DNA from: Clostridium sp. OS1-26
Lineage (GTDB): Bacteria > Bacillota > Clostridia > Clostridiales > Clostridiaceae
Direction: 5' to 3'
Length of the DNA: 64,000 bases
Assembly (NCBI RefSeq): GCF_030915445.1
Contig: NZ_CP133264.1
Span: forward strand, 2,542,001-2,606,000
The notes under the pieces are model-generated. The model was not told the DNA's origin. It did no database searches and worked only from the letters and a program-made list of their open reading frames with translations. The position numbers and the translations under genes are program-made. Below, in pieces: positions 55,013 through 64,000 of the stretch (position 1 is its first letter; every line of letters starts with the position of its first letter).

Positions 55013-55345
55013 ATGAAACTAATCATAGCCATTGTTCAGGACAGAGATGCCAATAAACTGGTGAAAGTATTAATTAAAGAAAATTTTAAAATGACAAAGT
55101 TGGCATCTAGTGGAGGCTTTTTAAAATCCGGGAATACTACACTTATGATAGGTATAAATGAAGAATATGTTGATAGGGTAATTTCAATAATAGGAAATAC
55201 CTGTAAGACAAGAGAGGAAACATTGGTAGCATATTCTACTACAGAAGCTACAGGTATATATATGCCTTATCTTAGTGATTCTAAGGTTGAAGTAGGTGGA
55301 GCAACTATATTTACAGTAGACGTTGAAAAATATGTAAAGATTTAA
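55013..55345 (+). CDS. darA: PII-like cyclic-di-AMP receptor DarA (first copy)
   Basis: A 110-residue PII-like trimeric protein that binds c-di-AMP. The family core MKLIIAIVQDRDANKLVKVL, KLASSGGFLKSGNTTLMIGI and the C-terminal VEVGGATIFTVDVEKY are all present. In Bacillus, DarA (PstA) senses c-di-AMP in potassium and osmolyte control. The start follows AGAGGAGGGAG. A terminator follows. A second, frameshifted copy lies at 62586 on the other side of the germination cluster. Confidence 0.92.
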   Translation: MKLIIAIVQDRDANKLVKVLIKENFKMTKLASSGGFLKSGNTTLMIGINEEYVDRVISIIGNTCKTREETLVAYSTTEATGIYMPYLSDSKVEVGGATIFTVDVEKYVKI

Positions 55346-55367
55346 AATTACCCGATTATAAGTTTTT

Positions 55368-55405
55368 AGGTGTACAGGGTTTTAAACCTATGCACCTATT
55401 ATTTT
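55368..55405. terminator. Terminator between darA and the germination cluster
   Basis: AGGTGTACAGGG and CCTATGCACCT pair around TTTTAAA with mismatches; ATTATTTTT follows. Confidence 0.6.
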
Positions 55406-55416
55406 TCTGTACTTTG

Positions 55417-56538
55417 TTAATAATTTCCTCTACCTTCATCATCAACTTTAACTTTAACATTTACTTCTATGATAGATTCGGTTACTACTTTATCCCAATC
55501 TATACCTTTTCCTCTTCCATATTTTCCAGCAGCAAATTTTCCTAAACCTAAAACATCAGTTTTATATTCTCCTTTAATTTTACTATTAACAAAATCCTCA
55601 CAGGTTTCTTTTAAATTTTTTTCAATATCTTTTGCAACTTCTTTTAGAAGCTTTGGATCACTTTTTAAGTTTGCATATAAGGTATTGCTTACAATTGTTC
55701 CATTTAAGGATAAGTCTATAACAAATCTAAATTTATTATCTTCTTTATAGCATTTAACTTTTTTCTTAGATTCTGCATAGAAGTTTATATATTTTTTAGA
55801 GCTATCTTGTATGGTTAACATACCTTTTACTTTATTGTGCTTCAATATATTTATAATTTTAGCTTCTTCAATGTTTGTTTTTGCTATCATTTTATCAACT
55901 TTAAAAAGGGCAAGACCTGTTATTTTGATATTCTCATCTTTTAATTCTATATAAGGTAGTATGAGACTTCTTCCTTCAGCATCTATTCTTACAAGTGTAT
56001 CCATAAGAGTGTAATCATGCTCAGGAAAAAAATTAAATTGTTTAGCGCTTTTTATTAGACCTTGAATAAATTCTGATGAGCTTGAATAACCTTTAACCTT
56101 ATGTTTAAAAATATCCTCTGATTTTTCTTTACATATAATGACAAATGCCATATCGTTTATCTGAGGATTATTCAGTAATATATCAATCTCGTTTCTTATA
56201 CCATATTCAGCATATCCTTCACTTAATAAAACAATTGATTCTAGTCCTAATAAAAAGGATTTAGGAGACCTTAATTGCCGTTTTTCTCTGGTTTCTCCTA
56301 TACTTTTAGCAACACCAGTCAATACAGTACTATCTATCTTACGCTCTTGAAATAAATATGATGAAATATGAGAACTATAAGATATATCATTTTCACTTTT
56401 TTTTTCTAAGTCAATTCCCACACCAATGGGAATTTCTAAGTTTTCTACTAATTCACCCTTTGGGCCTATAAAGGAATATAAAAGAATTAAGGATATAACT
56501 AAATATAGAATAATTATTTTATTGCGTTTGTTGGTCAT
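55417..56538 (-). CDS. Spore germination protein GerAC-type lipoprotein-like subunit (second copy)
   Basis: A 373-residue outer subunit of a nutrient germinant receptor: an N-terminal hydrophobic segment (about 8-25), then the Ger(x)C domain with ENLEIPIGVGIDLE, RQLRSPKSFLLGLESIVLLSE, ILLNNPQINDMAFVIIC and the C-terminal Spore_III-like half. The segment lacks a clear lipobox cysteine, unlike typical GerAC lipoproteins. The ATG at 56538 follows AAGGTGAT. It is about 60% or more identical by eye to the copy at 57728, so it comes from a tandem duplication. It overlaps the end of the upstream gerAB-type gene. Confidence 0.88.
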   Translation of the reverse strand: MTNKRNKIIILYLVISLILLYSFIGPKGELVENLEIPIGVGIDLEKKSENDISYSSHISSYLFQERKIDSTVLTGVAKSIGETREKRQLRSPKSFLLGLESIVLLSEGYAEYGIRNEIDILLNNPQINDMAFVIICKEKSEDIFKHKVKGYSSSSEFIQGLIKSAKQFNFFPEHDYTLMDTLVRIDAEGRSLILPYIELKDENIKITGLALFKVDKMIAKTNIEEAKIINILKHNKVKGMLTIQDSSKKYINFYAESKKKVKCYKEDNKFRFVIDLSLNGTIVSNTLYANLKSDPKLLKEVAKDIEKNLKETCEDFVNSKIKGEYKTDVLGLGKFAAGKYGRGKGIDWDKVVTESIIEVNVKVKVDDEGRGNY

Positions 56539-57617
56539 TTTTATCACCTTTTTTAATATATAATATTAGTGATATTATAGAAACATAGATTAAGTTAAAT
56601 ATTACATAAATTGGTATTGCTTTATCTATAAAGTCTCTTCTAATGGTTGGGTTACCATATAGAGAAGAAATATAAAAAAGTATGGGATATATTAAAAAGA
56701 CAAAGGTTTTTCTTTTAGCCATACTTATTAATTCGCTTAAGCCATAAGTTATGGAATAATAATTATTAGCTATGCTTTTTAGCATTATAAGAGACCACAA
56801 AACCATAAATATATATCTAAAATTATTTAGTATAGGAATTTTTACAGCTTCACTTATTACAACTGTGGGCCATAAGAATTTTGGAATAATATCTACTCCT
56901 AAATAATATATAACTGCAAAAGTAAACCAAGTGTAAATAATCATTATTATAATTACACTTTTTAAAGCCGCTTTTTTAAGGCATTTACTATCTTGCAAAT
57001 AAGGGTATATTAAAAACAACATTTCCATTCCACAATAAGCATAGGCTGTTTCTTTAGTAGATTTTATTATGTTTAATACTCCAGAACCAAACACAGGCAT
57101 TATATTGACTATTAGGCCGTATTTTAGTACAGCTATTGGAATAAAGTAGAGCATAACAGTTAAATAAAAAATTAATTCGTTTATCTTTCCTAATGTCTTA
57201 ATTCCCTTATAAGCAATAAATGCTGGTGCTAAAAATAACACTGATAAGAGTTTATAATTTGTTATAAAGGTAACCATGTATATTCTAAGGACGTTGCTTA
57301 CTCCAGAGGCTATTTCTGTAGCGAGGAAACAAAAAAGATATAAATATTATATTTAAGATAGTTCCTAAAAATTTTCCAAGACATTTTTTACTTAGTTTTA
57401 ATATATTGTCTTTAGGAAATTTTTTGCACATATAGTCAGCTATAAAAATCATATATATAGGATATACTGCACCTAGTATACAGGGGATCCACCCATCTTG
57501 TTTAGCATATTTTATAACGCTATTAGGCAGAGTTAATAATGATATACCCATTAGATTAGTCAGCAATGTAAATGTTAATTGCGATGGGCTTAAAAGACTA
57601 TCAGTATCCTTATCCAT
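56519..57617 (-). pseudogene. Spore germination permease GerAB-type subunit (second copy), frameshifted
   Basis: The start (MDKDTDSLLSPSQLTFTLL) and first helices read from 57617 and stop at 57285. The rest continues in another frame with LATEIASGVSNVLRIYMVTF and runs to 56519, parallel to the intact copy at 58851. Alignment with that copy suggests two bases are missing (or one inserted) near 57325-57335, a site without a long homopolymer, so this break may be real. Intact members are amino-acid/polyamine-type permeases of about 365 residues that form the germinant channel. Confidence 0.82.
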
Positions 57618-57727
57618 TTTATTCCTCCACATTTTATGGACTAAATTATTTTGCTTTACAGCTATATTATGTAGTTCAGATTTAGTACTATGATTTAAAT
57701 ATCAGCTATAAGAAGGATAAAATTAAA

Positions 57728-58867
57728 CTATTTCTTGGTAGGTAATTGATAATTTCCTCTACCTTCAGTATCAACCTTAACTTTAACATTTACTTCTATA
57801 ATGGATTGAGGTATTACTTTATTCCAATCTATATTTTTTCCTCTTCCATATTTAGCAGCAGCTACTCTTCCTAAATCTAAAACATCAACTTTATATTCCC
57901 CTTTAATCTTATTGTTAATAAAGTTCTGGCAGGTTTCTTTTAAATTTTCTTCCATATCTTTTGTAAACTTCTTTAGAACTTTTGGATCATTTATAAGGTT
58001 TAGATACAAAGTATTGTTTACAATTGGACCATTTAGAGATAAATCTATTACAAATTTTAATTTATCATTTTCCTTATAACATTTAACTTTTCTTTTGGAT
58101 TCTGCATAGTAATTTATATAGTTTTTAGAGTTATCCTGTATAGTTAGGATACCTTTGACTTTATTTTCTTTTAATATATTTATAATTTTAGCTTCTTCTA
58201 TGTTAGTTTTTAACACCATTTTATCGCCTTTAAAAATAGCATAACCTGTAAGCTCAATATTTTTATCTTTTAATTCTATATAAGGCAATAAGGTATTTCT
58301 ACCTTCTGCATCTACTCTTACAAATACATCCATAAGGCTACTTTGATGATCAGGGAAAAAATTAAACTGCTTGGAATTTTTTATTAGACCTTCAATAAAT
58401 TCTGCGGAATTTGCATAACCTTTAATTTTATGTCTTAAAATATCTTCTGCTTTATCCTTACAGACCAATGTAAAGGCTCTATCATTAATTTGTGGATTGC
58501 TAAGTAGTATATCGATGGCAGTTCCTATACCATACTCGGCATATTGTTCACTAAATAAAAAAATTCTTTCAATTCCTAGCAAAAAGCTTTTGCTAGATTC
58601 TAACTGACGGGATTCTCTAGTTTCTCCTATGCTGCTAGCTTTACCAACCATAATTTCACTATCTACTTCTTCAGTTTCAAATAAGTATGCTGCAATAGGA
58701 GCACTATAGGTCACAGTATTTCCTACATCTGTCTTTAAGTCATATCCTATGCCAATAGGAATTTCTAAGTTTTCTACTAGCTCACCCTTTGGTCCTAAAA
58801 AAGCATACAGAAAAATTACAACTATGATTAAATATATGAAAATTTTATTGTTAAGCTTTTTGTTCAT
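57728..58867 (-). CDS. Spore germination protein GerAC-type subunit (first copy)
   Basis: 379 residues with the same architecture as the copy at 55417: N-terminal hydrophobic anchor, ENLEIPIGIGYDLK, RQLESSKSFLLGIERIFLFSE, ILLSNPQINDRAFTLVC and a C-terminal domain ending VDTEGRGNYQLPTKK. Again there is no obvious lipobox Cys. The ATG at 58867 follows AAGGTGAT and overlaps the end of the gerAB gene. It serves with GerAA and GerAB in the spore inner-membrane receptor. Confidence 0.9.
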   Translation of the reverse strand: MNKKLNNKIFIYLIIVVIFLYAFLGPKGELVENLEIPIGIGYDLKTDVGNTVTYSAPIAAYLFETEEVDSEIMVGKASSIGETRESRQLESSKSFLLGIERIFLFSEQYAEYGIGTAIDILLSNPQINDRAFTLVCKDKAEDILRHKIKGYANSAEFIEGLIKNSKQFNFFPDHQSSLMDVFVRVDAEGRNTLLPYIELKDKNIELTGYAIFKGDKMVLKTNIEEAKIINILKENKVKGILTIQDNSKNYINYYAESKRKVKCYKENDKLKFVIDLSLNGPIVNNTLYLNLINDPKVLKKFTKDMEENLKETCQNFINNKIKGEYKVDVLDLGRVAAAKYGRGKNIDWNKVIPQSIIEVNVKVKVDTEGRGNYQLPTKK

Positions 58868-59948
58868 TTTTATCACCTTTTTTTATGTATAATACTAGTG
58901 ATATTATAGAAACATATGCTAAATTAAAGATTACATATACTGGAACAGTTTTGCTTAAAAAGTTTGCTCTTGTGTTTGGATCACCATATTTAGAAGAAAT
59001 ATAAAAAAGCAAGGGATATATTAAATAAACAAAGGTTTTTCTTTTAGCTATGCTCGTTAACTGGCTCAATATATATGAAGCTGAATAATAATAGTTAGCC
59101 ATAGTTTTAAGCATTATAAGAGACCATAAAACCATAAATATGTATCTAAAATTATTTATTATAGGTATCACTATAGCTTCACTCATTACAACTGTGGACC
59201 AGGCAAACTTAGGAACAATATCTACTCCTAAATAATATATAACTGAGAAAACCACCCAAGTATAAATAATCATTGTAATAAGTATGCTTTTTAAAGCGGA
59301 TTTTTTTAGGTCTTTACTATTTTGTAAATATGGATATATTAAAAATAAAATTTCTATACCAGAATAAGCAAAAGCTGTTTCTTTACTGCCTTTCACTATG
59401 TTTATCAATCCTGAACCAAATACTGGCATCACATTTAAAAAGCTTCCAGATTTTAATACTGCTATCGGAATGAAGAATATTAAAATAGATAAATAAAAAA
59501 TTAACTCGTTTACTCTTCCTAATGTTTTAATTCCCTTATAAGCAATAAAAGCTGGTGCTAAAAAAGCTACCAATAAAAGCTGATTATTTTTTAAAAAGGA
59601 AACCATATATATTTTAAGTACGTTGCTTATTCCAGAAGCAACTTCTGTAACCAATAAAATAAAATATGATAAAAATATTATATTTGCTATAGTTCCTAAA
59701 AATTTTCCAAGAAACTTTTTACTTAATTTTAATATGTTATTTTTAGGGAATTTCTTGCACATATAGTTAGCTATATAAGCCATATATAGAGGATATGCTG
59801 AACCTAATATACAGGATATCCATCCATCTTGCTTGGCGTATTTTACAACATCATTAGATAGATTTAATATTCCTATTCCAAGCATGCTGCCTACTAGAAT
59901 TAATGTTAACTGAGATGGACTTATGAGGCTGTCAGTATCTTTATCCAT
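58851..59948 (-). CDS. Spore germination permease GerAB-type subunit (first copy)
   Basis: A 365-residue integral membrane protein with ten helices of the Spore_permease/APC fold (LILVGSMLGIGILNLSNDVVKYAKQDGW, LLVAFLAPAFIAYKG, YLGVDIVPKFAW). Subunit B binds the germinant amino acid in known receptors. It overlaps gerAA upstream by eight bases and gerAC downstream, so the three are translationally coupled. Confidence 0.92.
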   Translation of the reverse strand: MDKDTDSLISPSQLTLILVGSMLGIGILNLSNDVVKYAKQDGWISCILGSAYPLYMAYIANYMCKKFPKNNILKLSKKFLGKFLGTIANIIFLSYFILLVTEVASGISNVLKIYMVSFLKNNQLLLVAFLAPAFIAYKGIKTLGRVNELIFYLSILIFFIPIAVLKSGSFLNVMPVFGSGLINIVKGSKETAFAYSGIEILFLIYPYLQNSKDLKKSALKSILITMIIYTWVVFSVIYYLGVDIVPKFAWSTVVMSEAIVIPIINNFRYIFMVLWSLIMLKTMANYYYSASYILSQLTSIAKRKTFVYLIYPLLFYISSKYGDPNTRANFLSKTVPVYVIFNLAYVSIISLVLYIKKGDKNEQKA

Positions 59949-61433
59949 TTTTCTTCCTCCTGAATTTCCACTTGAAATTACTTTGTCTAACAGGATTATT
60001 ATTTGGTGTAGTTTCAGGATTATTGTTTAGCATCCAAATAGGTGCTCTTATAATAGCAGTTTTTAGATTGCTCTTTTTAAATGATAAATAAGGTACTCCA
60101 TAGCTATCCAAGGAGCAAAGGTAAGCTAATAAAAAAAATATAGATACTGTTACTCCGAGCATTCCTAGCCAATTGGCCATTATTAGATTTATAAAGCCTA
60201 TAAGTCTTATTGAAAGTGCCATTTCGTAGTTAGGTATTAAAAAGGTAGCTATTGTTGTAGTTCCTGCTATAAGTAGTGTAAGAGAACTTACTACTTTAGC
60301 CTTAAGTGCTGCATCGCCTATAATGATACCGCCTACGACACTTAGAGTCTGACCTATTTTACCAGGAAGTCTAAGTCCACCCTCTCTTAAGAATTCAACT
60401 ATTAGATTCATTGAGAGTATCGACATAAATGGAGTTAATGCTATACCTTTTCTTGATTCAACAATGGATTTTATAAATTCCGCAGGTATTAATTCTGCAT
60501 TAAATTTTATCAATGTAATATAGATAGAAGGCAGAGTTAGCACAATAAAAGCAGCCAAATACCTTATTATTCTGGTAAAGCTTGATACTATTGTTCTAAA
60601 ATAATAATCTTCTACTGTTTGGAAAAACTCAAAAAAGCAGTAGGAAAAGTTACAATAAAAGGGGTTTCGTCAATTATTAATGCTATTTTTCCTTCAGCTA
60701 ATTTTCCCTGTACTTTATCTGGTCTCTCTGTAGCAATAGTTTGAGGAAAAAGACTAAAAGTATGTTTCTCTATGAGTTGATCAATGATAGTAGTACCTAT
60801 AGCATTATCTATGTCAATAGCATATATTCTAGTTTTTATTTCTTTTAGTAGTTCTTTATCTACTACATCGTCTATGTAAATAAGTGCTGCATCTGTCTGA
60901 GATCTTCTTCCTAAAGAGAATTTTTCTATTACCAAGTCTTTATCTTTAAGTCTTCTTTTTATTATACTTATATTTATTTCTAAGTTTTCCACAAAACTAT
61001 CTCTAGGCCCTTTTATAGAGGTTTCATTTTCAGGATCAGATATGGTTCTATATACTCCTCCAATAGTATCAACCATTATAAAATTACTGCAATTCTGAAT
61101 TAATATTGCACATCTGCCTCTTTGGATGTCACCTACAGCTTTATTTATATCTGTTTCAATATAGCTGTTGCTCATAGTTATGTATTTTTTGTTTAGAAAA
61201 TATTCTATATTTTGTATAGCTGATAAATCTTCTTGTACATACAGCATTAGAGGTTTTAGTATATCTCTATCTATTAATTCTTTGTTGGATAATCCATTTA
61301 TATAAATAATTGCCCCTTCTATAGAAGATTTTTTCCCTATGTCGAAATTTTTTATAACTAATTCATTTTTAATTCCTAATAAGTTTCTAAATTCATCTAT
61401 TTTTTGTTGTAGAACATTATTGTTATCATTCAT
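59941..61433 (-). pseudogene. Spore germination protein GerAA-type subunit, frameshifted (probably intact)
   Basis: The first frame from the ATG at 61433 (after AGGTGAT) gives the soluble N-terminal domain (KSSIEGAIIYINGLSNKELI, IDNAIGTTIIDQLIEK, GKIALIIDETPFIVTFPTAF) and stops at 60612. The next frame carries on with EFFQTVEDYYFRTIVSSFTR and the membrane part (LTLPSIYITLIKFNAELIP, GIALTPFMSILSMNLIVEFLREGGLRLP) to 59941. One more base in the A6 run 60631-60636 restores about 498 residues. It is the first gene of the germination cluster. Confidence 0.9.
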
Positions 61434-61703
61434 AAAGATCACCTAATACATTTTTTTTTAGTATTCCTCTAATAGCCTAAATTATTAGAGAAAGTGGAAT
61501 TTATTCCAATAATCATTGTTTCTAGCATTTATTTTTCAGTTCCTTTAATTAAAATTTAAAGTACATATGCAGCATTATGCTATCTTTTTTATTTTGCACA
61601 ATACTTTTGTGATATTAATCACATTTTTTTATTAACTAGTTTTATAAAATATTATTGTATAACTTGTACATAATGTTATTCTTCAAGAAGGAAGTGTGGA
61701 AAG

Positions 61704-62462
61704 ATGAATGAAAGATTTAAAATAAACAGAGAATTTCTAAAGGCCAATTTTCAAGTTTTAGACGATATTAAAACTGATATACAAAAAGGTATTCCTGGTA
61801 TTTCACCTCAAAAGAAATATGATAAAGCTTTAAAAGCTATAGAATTGCCAGAAGTAAAGAAAGACATAATTTCAAAAAACAATGTATTTGATTGCTTAAA
61901 AGATAGAAGGAGTGTAAGAAAATATTCTTGCGAAAACCTAACTTTAGAGGAACTTTCATTTTTACTTTGGGCTACTCAAGGAGTGCATAAGATTATAGGC
62001 AATGGGCCGGCTTCGCTGAGAACTGTTCCTTCTGGAGGAGCTTCACACACATTTGAAACATATTTATTTATAAATAGAGTGGATTCTCTAGAACAAGGTG
62101 TTTATAGGTATCTTCCTTTTGAACATAAACTTATATTTATAGATAAACTTAATGATATGGAAAATAAAGTTAATCTAGCTACGCCAAGACAACCTTTTGT
62201 TCCTAATTTTGCATCAAAAGGAGCTGTAATTTTTGCCTGGAGTTCTATACCTTATAGAGCGGAATGGAAATTTGATATTACTGCTCATAAAAAAATATTG
62301 ATAGATATAGGTCATGTTTGTCAAAATCTTTATATAGCTTGTGAAGCAATAAAATGTGGAACCTGTGCTATTGGAATCTATAATCAAGAATTTATAGATA
62401 AAATGCTAGGTTTGGATGGAGAAAATGAATTTGTAATTTATATGGCTTCAGTTGGAAAATAG
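61704..62462 (+). CDS. SagB-type nitroreductase-family oxidoreductase
   Basis: 252 residues: a short N-terminal lead, then an FMN-dependent nitroreductase fold (RRSVRKYSCENLTLEELSFLLWATQGV, RTVPSGGASHTFETYLFI, LEQGVYRYLP, CQNLYIACEAIKCGTCAIG). This is the SagB/ThcOx subgroup, members of which oxidise azolines in peptide toxins. No YcaO cyclodehydratase or precursor peptide is nearby, so it is more likely a stand-alone oxidoreductase of unknown substrate. It lies between the ger cluster and the second darA, with its own ribosome site (AAGAAGGAAG). Confidence 0.85.
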   Translation: MNERFKINREFLKANFQVLDDIKTDIQKGIPGISPQKKYDKALKAIELPEVKKDIISKNNVFDCLKDRRSVRKYSCENLTLEELSFLLWATQGVHKIIGNGPASLRTVPSGGASHTFETYLFINRVDSLEQGVYRYLPFEHKLIFIDKLNDMENKVNLATPRQPFVPNFASKGAVIFAWSSIPYRAEWKFDITAHKKILIDIGHVCQNLYIACEAIKCGTCAIGIYNQEFIDKMLGLDGENEFVIYMASVGK

Positions 62463-62585
62463 AAAACCTTGAAATTTTTCATAAATCAATATATAATTAT
62501 TATAATATTCAGAAAGTTTTTAGCATTTATAGGTAAATTAAGAGTCTGTTATCACCAAATCTCAAATTTAAAGGAGATGGTTTGA

Positions 62586-62920
62586 ATGAAGTTAATTATT
62601 GCAATTGTTCAGTATAAAGATTCTAGCGGACTAGTAAATGCATTAACTGAAAAGCATTTTAGGGTTACAAAACTTGCATCAACAGGAGGATTTTTGAGAT
62701 CAGGAAACGTTACTCTTTTAGTAGGAGTTGAAGAAGAAAAAGTAGACAATGTTATAGAAATAATAAAAGATACTTGCAAAAAAGGGAAACGACTGTAATA
62801 TCTCCTTATCCAGTAGCAGAAACGACAGGTATGTACATTCCTTACACTTATGAAATTGAAGTGGAAGTGGGAGGAGCAACTATATTTGTTGTTGATGTAG
62901 ATAACTTTATCAAAGTTTAA
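62586..62920 (+). pseudogene. PII-like cyclic-di-AMP receptor DarA (second copy), frameshifted (probably intact)
   Basis: The frame gives MKLIIAIVQYKDSSGLVNAL and KLASTGGFLRSGNVTLLVGV and stops at 62798. The -1 frame continues with ETTVISPYPVAETTGMYIPY and EVEVGGATIFVVDVDNFIKV to 62920, matching the copy at 55013 throughout. One more A in the A6 run 62778-62783 restores about 111 residues. Two DarA proteins in one region is unusual; they may bind different nucleotides or act in different cell types. Confidence 0.88.
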
Positions 62921-62946
62921 TTTTTATAAGCATATTAAGTAATATT

Positions 62947-62986
62947 CCACCAATTAGCCATAAGCATGACTATTGGTGGTTTTTTG
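62947..62986 (+). terminator. Terminator after the second darA
   Basis: CCACCAATTAG and CTATTGGTGG pair, followed by TTTTTTG. Confidence 0.75.
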
Positions 62987-63075
62987 TTGAAAAAAAGTGG
63001 TCTAAATTGTTAAAATAAATTTTTTTAAGGATACAAATAATAAAAGTATCAAAATGGTACTAGGAGCTGAAAACT

Positions 63076-64000
63076 ATGGGGAGAAATGAGAAAGGTAGAG
63101 GAATAATTAAAAGAATACTACTTTGCATCTTAGTTATCATATTTATTTCAGGAATAAGCTTTATATATTATATAAATAAGCAGCTCAATAATGTCACAAT
63201 AACTCCATTACCAAAAACAGATACAGAATTAGGTATCAAACCTAAATTAAGTGAAAACAGAGCAAGTGAAAATGAAACAATACAAGGTGAAGTAAAGCAA
63301 GAAGATAATATATTGAATATCGCACTTTTCGGAATAGACAGTAGAAACTCTAAAGTTGATATACCTCATTCAGATTGCATAATTGTAGCCACTGTAGATA
63401 ATAAACATAATAAAATAAAGTTATCTTCCGTAATGAGAGACACATATGTAGAAGTTAAAGATCATAGTAAGACAAAAATTACAGAAGCTTACTTTTATGG
63501 TGGTCCAAAGTTGGCAGTTAGAACTCTTAATGAAAATTTTAATCTAGATATTAAAGATTATGTAGCAGTAGACTTTGCTGGGCTTGCAAATATTGTTGAT
63601 AGTTTAGGCGGAATAACTGTTGATATAAAAGAATATGAAATAAGAGAGATTAATAAGTGGATAGCAGAATTAGCAGAATTACAGCATGTAAGATATACAC
63701 CTATTTATAGATCAGGAGCTCAAAAACTAAATGGAATTCAAGCTGTTGCCTACTGTAGAATAAGGAAAGTTGGAGATGGAGATTTTGAACGTACTAGCAG
63801 ACAGAGAATAGTCTTAAGTGAAATTTTAAATAAGCTTAAAAACATGGACATTACAAAATACCCTTATATAGCAGCAGAGATTTTGCCTTATGTTGAAACT
63901 AGTATATCTAAATCTAATATTATCACACTAGGTGGTAAGATTATGGTGTCTGGTATTTCAAATTTGGATCAGCAGAGATTCCCTGTTGATGGTTACTGCA
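63076..64000 (+). CDS. LytR-CpsA-Psr (LCP) family cell-wall ligase, partial
   Basis: The gene begins at the ATG 63076 (after TAGGAGCT) and runs off the right edge without a stop; 308 codons are visible. It has an N-terminal membrane helix (about 12-32), a short linker, then the LCP domain: NIALFGIDSRNSKVDIPHSDCIIVATVD, LSSVMRDTYVEV, TEAYFYGGPKLAVRTLNENF, VDFAGLANIVDSLGGITVDI and the arginine-rich GDGDFERTSRQRIV. LCP enzymes attach wall polymers such as teichoic acids to peptidoglycan on the outer face of the membrane. The conserved Asp and Arg residues of the active site are present. Confidence 0.92.
   Translation, partial: MGRNEKGRGIIKRILLCILVIIFISGISFIYYINKQLNNVTITPLPKTDTELGIKPKLSENRASENETIQGEVKQEDNILNIALFGIDSRNSKVDIPHSDCIIVATVDNKHNKIKLSSVMRDTYVEVKDHSKTKITEAYFYGGPKLAVRTLNENFNLDIKDYVAVDFAGLANIVDSLGGITVDIKEYEIREINKWIAELAELQHVRYTPIYRSGAQKLNGIQAVAYCRIRKVGDGDFERTSRQRIVLSEILNKLKNMDITKYPYIAAEILPYVETSISKSNIITLGGKIMVSGISNLDQQRFPVDGYC

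Noticed and set aside
61704..62462. Azole-peptide (TOMM) biosynthesis cluster because of the SagB-type oxidoreductase
   Set aside because: No YcaO cyclodehydratase, precursor peptide or dedicated exporter lies nearby.

Overview
The window is AT-rich, densely coded DNA of a spore-forming, strictly fermentative Clostridium. Signs are two germinant-receptor clusters' worth of gerAB/gerAC genes, a gerW homologue, a cysteine T-box leader, a DarA-type c-di-AMP binding protein, clostridial codon use and CoA-transferase/thiolase chemistry. The catabolic cluster in the middle matches what I remember of phloroglucinol degradation in Clostridium scatologenes, so a member of the C. scatologenes / C. drakei / C. 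carboxidivorans group is my best guess (inference only).

Layout. 1-5400: end of a carbonic anhydrase, a small repeat protein, a DEAD-box RNA helicase, a frameshifted peptidoglycan-binding protein with a dead L,D-transpeptidase domain, a degenerate Mur-ligase-like protein and an AraC regulator. 5400-17700: hemolysin III-family membrane protein, a two-component system, a copper operon (csoR-copA-copZ) with a perfect CsoR-type palindrome, VanW-like and cyclopropane-fatty-acid synthase genes, a structured repeat element, and an HMA/TauE/cupredoxin fusion protein. A 20-bp motif is shared by the promoters of the two-component system and the TauE fusion, and a related one precedes the copper operon, which ties the three together. 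17900-26100: a drug-efflux operon (two adaptors, an EmrB-type pump, MarR), a DMT exporter with an Lrp regulator, and a cystine-type ABC importer behind a T-box whose specifier I read as UGC (Cys). 26300-35200: ECF sigma/anti-sigma pair, DUF2953 protein and GerW, a BmrR-like MerR regulator facing a heterodimeric ABC exporter, and an AI-2E family permease.

35600-54750 is the most interesting part: a sigma-54 regulon that appears to carry the complete anaerobic phloroglucinol route. It holds an SDR (phloroglucinol reductase), a cyclase-family hydrolase (dihydrophloroglucinol cyclohydrolase), a 3-hydroxyacyl-CoA-dehydrogenase-like protein (3-hydroxy-5-oxohexanoate dehydrogenase), a BKACE (triacetate acetoacetate-lyase), a CoA transferase and a thiolase. 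It also has a phloretin-hydrolase-type C-C hydrolase and a TetR-controlled ene-reductase of the flavonoid-reducing kind, so it may feed from flavonoids. Four -24/-12 promoters (35610, 39799, 48400, and 51766 on the minus strand) and two sigma-54 activators sit inside it, and two of the promoters share a 22-bp upstream element.

54700-64000: DarA, a minus-strand gerAA-gerAB-gerAC-gerAB-gerAC cluster with an internal tandem duplication, a SagB-type nitroreductase, a second darA, and the start of an LCP-family cell-wall ligase.

An important caveat: eleven genes are broken by frameshifts. Nine are restored by adding exactly one base, and six of those breaks lie in runs of six or seven A/T. This looks like homopolymer undercalling in the sequence, not gene decay, so most of these are probably intact genes. 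Two exceptions look partly real: the AEC permease (49631-50129) has also lost its middle, and one gerAB copy is not at a homopolymer.
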